From a virus: 24,299 nucleotides of DNA. Of the stretch, positions 17,192 through 22,933 are shown one piece after another; position 1 is the stretch's first letter, and each line of letters begins with the position of its first letter. The stretch spans positions 1-24,299 of the IMG/VR virus record IMGVR_UViG_3300013372_005524; one strand, 5' to 3'. The position numbers and the translations under genes are program-made. The notes below the pieces were generated by a model that was given only the letters and a program-made list of their open reading frames with translations, was not told the DNA's origin and ran no database searches.

Positions 17192-19388
17192 AAATATAGC
17201 AAACGTTGTTATTGCAACAGATTCTTTTGCAACGTGGGTTAGTGTTACAAATCAAACAGCGGACGCATTCACAAAAAATGCGCTTACCGCTAACGCGGCT
17301 CCTGGAGGGGCAGTCGTAACTGGCAATTCTCATTTGTTTGGTATTTTTGCGGCAAACACAATTGTAGCTAATAACTCATTACGCGGCGGTAATGTATCCC
17401 ACTCAAATCTTCTAACAATATCATCAAATACTAATTTTACGGGCGAGGTAGTAAATTCAGCAGCAAACGTTTACATAGGGGCTGCCAACGTTTACATAAA
17501 CACGACTAGTTTCGTCGTGTTGGGTGTTTCCACTCTAACAGGTAATGCGACCTTCAAAATAAACGCAACAAATACAAACATCCAGCTTCTTGGCAATGCA
17601 ACAGCAAGCAATCTGACGTTTTCAGCAAATGCTGTAAGCATTGTGGGAAACGTGTCAATCACCAATGCAACAAGTGTGGCCAACACTGTTGCTGTTACGG
17701 GAGCTGCAACTCTATCAAACACAATAGCCGTTACCGGGAATGCAACTTTCTCCAATGTAATGCTTGTTACTGGAGCCGCAACTCTATCAAACACAATAGC
17801 CGTTATCGGGAATGCAACCTTCTCCAATACAATGGCTGTTACTGGAGCCGCAACTTTCTCCAATACGATTGCTGTTACAAATAATGCAACGTTCTCCAAT
17901 ACAATGGCTGTTACTGGAGCCGCAACTTTCTCCAACACGATTGCTGTTACAAATAATGCAACGTTCTCCAATACAATGGCTGTTACTGGAGCCGCAACTT
18001 TCTCCAATACGATTGCTGTTACAGGAAATGCAACTTTCTCTAACACATTAGGTGTTACTGGAGCCGCAACTTTCTCGAACACAGTGGCTGTTACGAATAA
18101 TGCAACCTTTTCTAACACAATAGCTGTTACTGGAGCTGCAAATTTAGCAAGCACGTTGGGTGTTGTTGGCGCTGCAAATTTAGCAAGCACGTTGGGTGTT
18201 ACTGGAGCTGCAAATCTTGCTAGCACATTGGGTGTTACTGGAGCTGCAAATCTTGCTAGCACATTGGGTGTTGTTGGAGCGGCAACATTATCTAACACAA
18301 TAGCTGTTACAGGTAATGCAACTTTCTCCAATACAATAGCTGTTACAGGTAATGCAACTTTCTCTAACACAATAGCTGTTACAGGAGCTGCAAATCTTGC
18401 TAGCACATTAGGTGTTATTGGAGCCGCAACATTATCAAACACAATAGCTGTTACAGGAGCCGCAAATTTAGCAAGCACATTAGGTGTTGTTGGAGCGGCA
18501 ACATTATCTAACACAATAGCCGTTACAGGAGCCGCAAATCTTGCTAGTACATTGGGTGTGCTTGGCAATGTGTGGGTCACATCGACAATAGCCACCTTTA
18601 ATAGTAATACTGGTGTAGCTAATACAACCGATTTCATAACATCGACGTCAGCTCATGGGTTTGCAAATGGTGAGTATGTACAGTATATCGTATCAGCAGG
18701 AAATACAGCTGTTACGGGGCTTGTTAATGCTAGTTTTTATTATGTTGTTGGAGCAAACGCGACCGCCTTCCAATTAGCATCAACCGTGGATGGTGCAAAC
18801 ATAAATATAACTGCTGGTCTTACGCAAACAGGACACTCATTACAACCTATACGCATTGCATTGTCTACGAGTGGTAAGATTTTTGCTAATACAATAGCTG
18901 TTACAGGAGCCGCAACTCTTTCTAGCACATTAGGCGTTGGCGGTAATGTGACGTTCAGTGGGACACATCATCTTATTGCTGGAAATGTTACATTCGATAC
19001 TGATTTGTTATTTCTGGATGCAACCAACAACAGAATAGGGTTAAAGAATAATTCTCCTTCCTCGGTAGATCTCGTCACAGTTGGTGGCAACGTTGTTTTC
19101 AACGCTGCAAACACTACAGGGTTGCGGTTTATTACAGCTACAGCAGGCGTTAATTCTTCTATTGTTCTAATGGCAAATACGTCGAATAGCAGATTGACGT
19201 TTGCAACCTATGACAACTCAAACACAACTGTAAACGATGGTGGTTTCTTGTTTAATTTTGTTAACTCAACAGCGACAACAGCAGGTGTATTGCTTACCTC
19301 AAACACTTTTCATTATAAAGGAGCTAATGTGACCCACGCTGGTAATTTTGGCATTTATAACGTAAGTGGCACTCGAGTAGGTCCATGA
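17184..19388 (+). CDS. Fibre-like structural protein built of 12-residue repeats
   Basis: A 734-residue protein. The N-terminus 'NVVIATDSFATWVSVTNQTADAFTKNALTANAAPGGAVVTGN' and 'HLFGIFAANTIVANNSLRGGNVSHSN' are of a kind I recall at the start of fibre-like virion proteins of marine phages, probably the attachment end. Residues about 172-471 are some 25 tandem 12-mers of the type TGAATFSNTIAV. The array is interrupted by the shared 80-residue module (residues about 474-556), after which the repeat pattern resumes briefly ('FANTIAVTGAATLSSTLGV'). The C-terminal ~140 residues ('NNRIGLKNNSPSSVDLVTVGGNVVF...') are unique and probably form the tip. No C-terminal intramolecular chaperone (peptidase S74) is seen. 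It starts inside the preceding gene, after GATGGAAAA. The repeats suggest a beta-solenoid or trimeric beta shaft. Confidence 0.82.
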   Translation: MAKNIANVVIATDSFATWVSVTNQTADAFTKNALTANAAPGGAVVTGNSHLFGIFAANTIVANNSLRGGNVSHSNLLTISSNTNFTGEVVNSAANVYIGAANVYINTTSFVVLGVSTLTGNATFKINATNTNIQLLGNATASNLTFSANAVSIVGNVSITNATSVANTVAVTGAATLSNTIAVTGNATFSNVMLVTGAATLSNTIAVIGNATFSNTMAVTGAATFSNTIAVTNNATFSNTMAVTGAATFSNTIAVTNNATFSNTMAVTGAATFSNTIAVTGNATFSNTLGVTGAATFSNTVAVTNNATFSNTIAVTGAANLASTLGVVGAANLASTLGVTGAANLASTLGVTGAANLASTLGVVGAATLSNTIAVTGNATFSNTIAVTGNATFSNTIAVTGAANLASTLGVIGAATLSNTIAVTGAANLASTLGVVGAATLSNTIAVTGAANLASTLGVLGNVWVTSTIATFNSNTGVANTTDFITSTSAHGFANGEYVQYIVSAGNTAVTGLVNASFYYVVGANATAFQLASTVDGANINITAGLTQTGHSLQPIRIALSTSGKIFANTIAVTGAATLSSTLGVGGNVTFSGTHHLIAGNVTFDTDLLFLDATNNRIGLKNNSPSSVDLVTVGGNVVFNAANTTGLRFITATAGVNSSIVLMANTSNSRLTFATYDNSNTTVNDGGFLFNFVNSTATTAGVLLTSNTFHYKGANVTHAGNFGIYNVSGTRVGP
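17697..18596 (+). repeat. Array of about 25 tandem 36-bp (12-residue) units
   Basis: Three unit types alternate: TGAATFSNTIAV, TGNATFSNTMAV or TNNATFSNTMAV, and TGAANLASTLGV. The first half mixes the first two types as 24-residue pairs. Units 13-16 are four consecutive ANLAS types, and the second half alternates NLAS with ATLSN. Runs of almost identical DNA show recent local duplication and gene conversion. Degenerate units lie upstream from about 17530. Confidence 0.93.
18603..18852 (+). repeat. 80-residue shared module, copy 3 (in 12-mer fibre protein)
   Basis: Encodes about residues 474-556: 'GVANTTDFITSTSAHGFANG', 'EYVQYIVSAGNTAVTGL', 'FYYVVGANATAFQLAS' and 'TQTGHSLQPI'. It lies between repeat units of the array, as if inserted there. 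Confidence 0.8.
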
Positions 19389-19389
19389 A

Positions 19390-22300
19390 ATGGGGAGACC
19401 TCTTCGCGCGCGGTATTTAACTGCTGGGTTCAATTCTTTAAGTGGTGTTTCAAACACGACGGAGTATATAACTACCACTTCGCCTCATGTTATTTCAAAT
19501 GGTGATGTTGTTACGTATGTCACAGCAACAGGTAACACTGCTATACCAGGCCTTGCAAACGCTTCAAGCTACTATGCTGTAAATGCCAATACAACCGCTC
19601 TACAGTTATCATTGACTCTGGGCGGCGCAGCAATAAACATAACAGCTGGTACATCTGAAACCGGCCACAGTTTGTATAGAGGCGCCATTGATGGTGTCCA
19701 GGAAATGACGGATACGGAAATTAATGATCTAATAGCACCATTAATTCTTTCTTACATAGTTAACAATCCCAATACATCATATGGCACATCTTTACGATTA
19801 ACACAAGGCGCCTATGGAGTCAGCAGGGGTACAGCTGTACGTTCCGGAACACAAGCTGTCGGCACACATCCAGCCACGTTGTCGTCTCTTGCTTCTTACA
19901 CATTATATCAAACAGAATTACAGCAATCCCTCACAACACTGAATGTGGTCCGACCAGTTCAATACACTATTAGTGGTCAGGAAACAAAAATATCAGAAAT
20001 GTCTGATAGTACCATTCTATCTGACTTCATTCCTTCTGTCGTGCAAACCATGATAACTGGTGGGCAAGGTGCATACTATCTTGGCCTCACTGCTTCTGGA
20101 TCGCCGGCCGGCACCTGGTCATCATATGCAACAATGGATGACACCTATTATAACAGTAGTGGTGTTTTTACGACAGATCAATATACGTTGTGGCAAAAAG
20201 CATCGGGCACAACCGCTGGCATAATACGACCTTTGAAATATGTTGTTGATGGCACCTCTGTTCAACTGAAAGAGATGACCAATGCAGATATAGAGACGTT
20301 GGCTGCTGCTATAGGTGAATATATTAGAACAACGTCAATAGGTCAGTACGCTTTTGCACAGAATGCCCCTGGTGCAGGCACATGGAGCTCTCGTGGAGCT
20401 TTTATTACACAAGCCAACAATTTAGTTGACACAGCATATGTTGGTAATTATGCTGACACGTATACAGGCGTTTATGCAGGCACATATGTCGGGGCATTTA
20501 GCGCTCCTTATGCAGGCACATATGTCGGGGCATTTAGCGCTCCTTATGCAGGCACATATGTCGGGGCATTTAGCGCTCCTTATGCTGGTACATATGTCGG
20601 AGCGTTTACAAGCATATATGCCGGTACATATGTTGGAGCGTTTACAAGCATATATGCTGGTGGTTATATAGGGTATTTTACTGGCTCTTATACAGGTTTA
20701 TATTCACGTAATTGGACCGGTAGTTATACTGGATCCTATTCCCGCGACTGGACGGGCAGCTATACTGGACTCTATTCCCGTAATTGGACAGGCGATTATT
20801 CGAGACCCTATGTAGGATCTTATGATGGTAGTTTTGCAGGTACATATGTTGGATCCTATGCAGGCACTTACGAGCATCCAACAGGATATGCAAGTAATTG
20901 GTCAAGACCCTATGTTGGATCAAGAGACTCAGGAACATTTCAGCAAATTGTTAGCAAATATTTTTCCAGAGGCCCCTATGTTCGCAGTTTCACCCACTCA
21001 TTTACTGGCGCCTATTCAAGAGAACGTGGTGTAGTATATTCTGGTGAGCGTGGTAAATATTACAACGTCAGTTATGCGGGCGTCTACACACAAAACGTGG
21101 GGACGTTAGTGTACACGTCGACGTGGACGCGTCATTATTCTGGTAGTTATTCACGAATTTTTACCGGCTCCTATACAAAAGAATGGACAGGCCCCCATTC
21201 TTATTCAGGCTCACGTACTAAAAATTTATCAAGTTACACCGGGGCAACTTTTACACCATCCTTTCTTGGTCCCGGATATTACAGTCCGGGCGATGGTCAA
21301 TATGGCATTAACTGGACGCGTATTCGCGATGTGGCTTATACGGGAACATATGTCGGATCGTATGCGGGAACGTATCAACGTACAATATATTATGGAGGTG
21401 TATTGACCGCCCACCCGGAATATTATACAGGCCTCTCCAACGACCGCACTTTTTATGGTGGCAAGCAGCTCACGTCTGTCTTTAGCGGTTCTTACTTCAC
21501 GGGAAGCTATGTAACGTCAACAGAAAAATCTTATACACAAGGATATACGGGGCTGTATACAGGAGGCCCCTACACTGGTGCTAACCAGCTTTGGACAACA
21601 ACTGCGCTGAGCGGGTATGGAGGCAACACAACAACATATACCTGGTTTGGCGGAAACAGACTTAACAATCAGACCGCAATTTTAAAATATGTTGTCGGTC
21701 TGCCGTTAACTGCTGCTCAACAGCTTTTCATAGATTTAGCACGTACTTTTCAATATGTTGGGGTTGAGGGCCCACTTGCCCCTCCTGGCCGACGATATGG
21801 TAACATTAAACAAGGTCAAGCCAATGGTGGAGATATTACCACTTCGGATTCCACTATATTTGGTGCCATATCTGTCTATGACAGAAACTCAGGCTTTTTC
21901 TCTACAGGTGAATTGTTTCGGCTCGATTTGTTTCTCGAATACGTTAGAGCGCAATCGCAGGGGTCTATAGACACGCTCGTCGGTGCGGGGCTGCTCACTG
22001 CCACGGTTACAGCATCAACATCACAATGGACAGCTACGTATACAATAGATTCAGGAACGTATGCCGGCAGCTACTCAGGTGAAAAGGTTTTCACTGGTAA
22101 TTGGTCTCGTGAAAAAGCAGTTTCCTTTACAGGCGATGCTCCTGGTTATGCACAAACCTATCAATTGGGTTATACAGCCAATTTATGGACTGGATCGCGT
22201 ACAAAATCTTGGCTTCGCTATTATGCTGGCACATACACAGCAGTTTATACAGGAATATACGGCGCTTACACAAGTGCTGGTGGGTTATATTACACACCTA

Positions 22301-22920
22301 TTACAGCGCTGGGGCAGGGGTCTTATGCCACAGCCTACATTGGGTATTATGTGGGTGTAATCAGTTACAACGTATTAAAGCAATATGCTAACTTTTGGTC
22401 ACGCACATATGCTGGTTCATATGTGGGGTACTATACAAAAGAGTATTCACGCCCATATTCAGGATCATATTCACGCAATTGGACAGGTAGTTATTCAGGC
22501 ACTTATTCACGCGATTGGACAGGCATCTATGCAGGAACATATGTCGGATCGTATGCAGGAAATTTTGCAGGAACATATGTCGGATCGTATGCAGGGGCCT
22601 ATGCAGGAACATATGTCGGATCGTATGCAGGCGCTTATCTAGGTGCCTTTAATCAAACTTTCTCTGGCAACTACACAGGAATATATTCACGTAATTTCAC
22701 AGGTAGTTATACAGGGATATATTCGCGCAATTTCACAGGTAGTTATACAGGGATATATTCGCGCAATTTCACAGGTAGTTATACAGGGATATATTCGCGC
22801 AATTTCACAGGTAGTTATACAGGAGCTTACACACACATATGGACGGGTAGCTATTCTGGTTTGACTGTTATAAATACAACAGCATCCACACAATTTACGT
22901 TGTGGGTAAGAACAGCATAA
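19390..22920 (+). CDS. Large fibre-like protein with EM-type modules and two YTG-repeat blocks
   Basis: A 1176-residue protein. Residues about 12-98 are the shared 80-residue module. Three related modules follow, starting near residues 103, 201 and 293, each with an EM(S/T)(D/N)xxI motif, a helix-like stretch, a G-x-Y segment and usually GTWSS. The rest is YTG repeat: residues about 350-731 and 880-1157. The two blocks are separated by a non-repetitive part (about 732-879, with 'PPGRRYGNIKQGQANGG' and 'GELFRLDLFLEYVRA') of unknown fold. Some repeat units read YSRNWTGS or YSRDWTGS, adding Arg and Trp. It begins one base after the previous stop, with only a weak site (GAGTAGG, 19375-19381). I do not recognise a named family. 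Location in the tail cluster and repeat design suggest an extended virion protein, possibly a host-contacting fibre. Confidence 0.82.
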   Translation: MGRPLRARYLTAGFNSLSGVSNTTEYITTTSPHVISNGDVVTYVTATGNTAIPGLANASSYYAVNANTTALQLSLTLGGAAINITAGTSETGHSLYRGAIDGVQEMTDTEINDLIAPLILSYIVNNPNTSYGTSLRLTQGAYGVSRGTAVRSGTQAVGTHPATLSSLASYTLYQTELQQSLTTLNVVRPVQYTISGQETKISEMSDSTILSDFIPSVVQTMITGGQGAYYLGLTASGSPAGTWSSYATMDDTYYNSSGVFTTDQYTLWQKASGTTAGIIRPLKYVVDGTSVQLKEMTNADIETLAAAIGEYIRTTSIGQYAFAQNAPGAGTWSSRGAFITQANNLVDTAYVGNYADTYTGVYAGTYVGAFSAPYAGTYVGAFSAPYAGTYVGAFSAPYAGTYVGAFTSIYAGTYVGAFTSIYAGGYIGYFTGSYTGLYSRNWTGSYTGSYSRDWTGSYTGLYSRNWTGDYSRPYVGSYDGSFAGTYVGSYAGTYEHPTGYASNWSRPYVGSRDSGTFQQIVSKYFSRGPYVRSFTHSFTGAYSRERGVVYSGERGKYYNVSYAGVYTQNVGTLVYTSTWTRHYSGSYSRIFTGSYTKEWTGPHSYSGSRTKNLSSYTGATFTPSFLGPGYYSPGDGQYGINWTRIRDVAYTGTYVGSYAGTYQRTIYYGGVLTAHPEYYTGLSNDRTFYGGKQLTSVFSGSYFTGSYVTSTEKSYTQGYTGLYTGGPYTGANQLWTTTALSGYGGNTTTYTWFGGNRLNNQTAILKYVVGLPLTAAQQLFIDLARTFQYVGVEGPLAPPGRRYGNIKQGQANGGDITTSDSTIFGAISVYDRNSGFFSTGELFRLDLFLEYVRAQSQGSIDTLVGAGLLTATVTASTSQWTATYTIDSGTYAGSYSGEKVFTGNWSREKAVSFTGDAPGYAQTYQLGYTANLWTGSRTKSWLRYYAGTYTAVYTGIYGAYTSAGGLYYTPITALGQGSYATAYIGYYVGVISYNVLKQYANFWSRTYAGSYVGYYTKEYSRPYSGSYSRNWTGSYSGTYSRDWTGIYAGTYVGSYAGNFAGTYVGSYAGAYAGTYVGSYAGAYLGAFNQTFSGNYTGIYSRNFTGSYTGIYSRNFTGSYTGIYSRNFTGSYTGIYSRNFTGSYTGAYTHIWTGSYSGLTVINTTASTQFTLWVRTA
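19423..19680 (+). repeat. 80-residue shared module, copy 4 (N-terminus of YTG fibre protein)
   Basis: Encodes about residues 12-97: 'SGVSNTTEYITTTSPHVISN', 'DVVTYVTATGNTAIPGLANA', 'SYYAVNANTTALQLSL' and 'SETGHSLYRG'. Here the module is N-terminal, while in the other two proteins it is internal. Confidence 0.8.
19696..20436 (+). repeat. Three EM-type modules in tandem
   Basis: Modules begin at about 19696, 19990 and 20266 (294 and 276 bases apart). Each encodes E-M-[ST]-[DN]-x-x-I, a predicted helix of about 20 residues and then a G-x-Y segment. The second and third carry GTWSS, and a 'VVRPVQY' or 'IIRPLKY' strand precedes them. Three further copies lie in the next gene. Confidence 0.75.
20437..21582 (+). 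repeat. YTG tetrapeptide-repeat block 1
   Basis: Residues about 350-731. Its first part, 20473-20652, consists of 36-bp units: three perfect copies of the unit encoding YAGTYVGAFSAP (20473-20508, 20509-20544, 20545-20580), then two YAGTYVGAFTSI units. Later units take the form YTGSYSRDWTGS. From about 20890 the array is interrupted by irregular stretches but keeps returning to the four-residue rhythm. Confidence 0.9.
22027..22860 (+). repeat. YTG tetrapeptide-repeat block 2
   Basis: Residues about 880-1157, less regular at about 22280-22380. It includes three 36-bp copies around 22528-22642 (YAGTYVGSYAGx) and a run at 22672-22815: one diverged unit followed by three perfect 36-bp units (22708-22743, 22744-22779, 22780-22815) encoding YTGIYSRNFTGS. 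The perfect copies point to recent expansion. Confidence 0.9.
22869..22876 (+). promoter_or_regulatory. Possible T4-type late promoter (TATAAATA)
   Basis: An exact match to the T4 late promoter consensus TATAAATA lies 57 bases upstream of the last gene's ATG, inside the final codons of the preceding gene. In an AT-rich 24-kb window about one match would be expected by chance, and there is a second one inside the hub gene. The position is right for an extra late start of the final fibre-like gene, but there is no other support. Confidence 0.3.
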
Positions 22921-22933
22921 GACAAACGCCCCC

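Noticed and set aside
17492-18637. Long antisense open frame (381 codons) opposite the 12-mer repeat fibre gene
   Set aside because: It is the mirror of an in-frame 36-bp repeat: with a period divisible by three, a stop-free antisense frame is copied along the array. It has no plausible neighbour or start signal and all genes here are on the + strand.
17697-22815. 36-bp repeats of a length like CRISPR repeats
   Set aside because: The copies are directly adjacent with no spacers, keep the reading frame and encode protein repeats; no cas genes are present.
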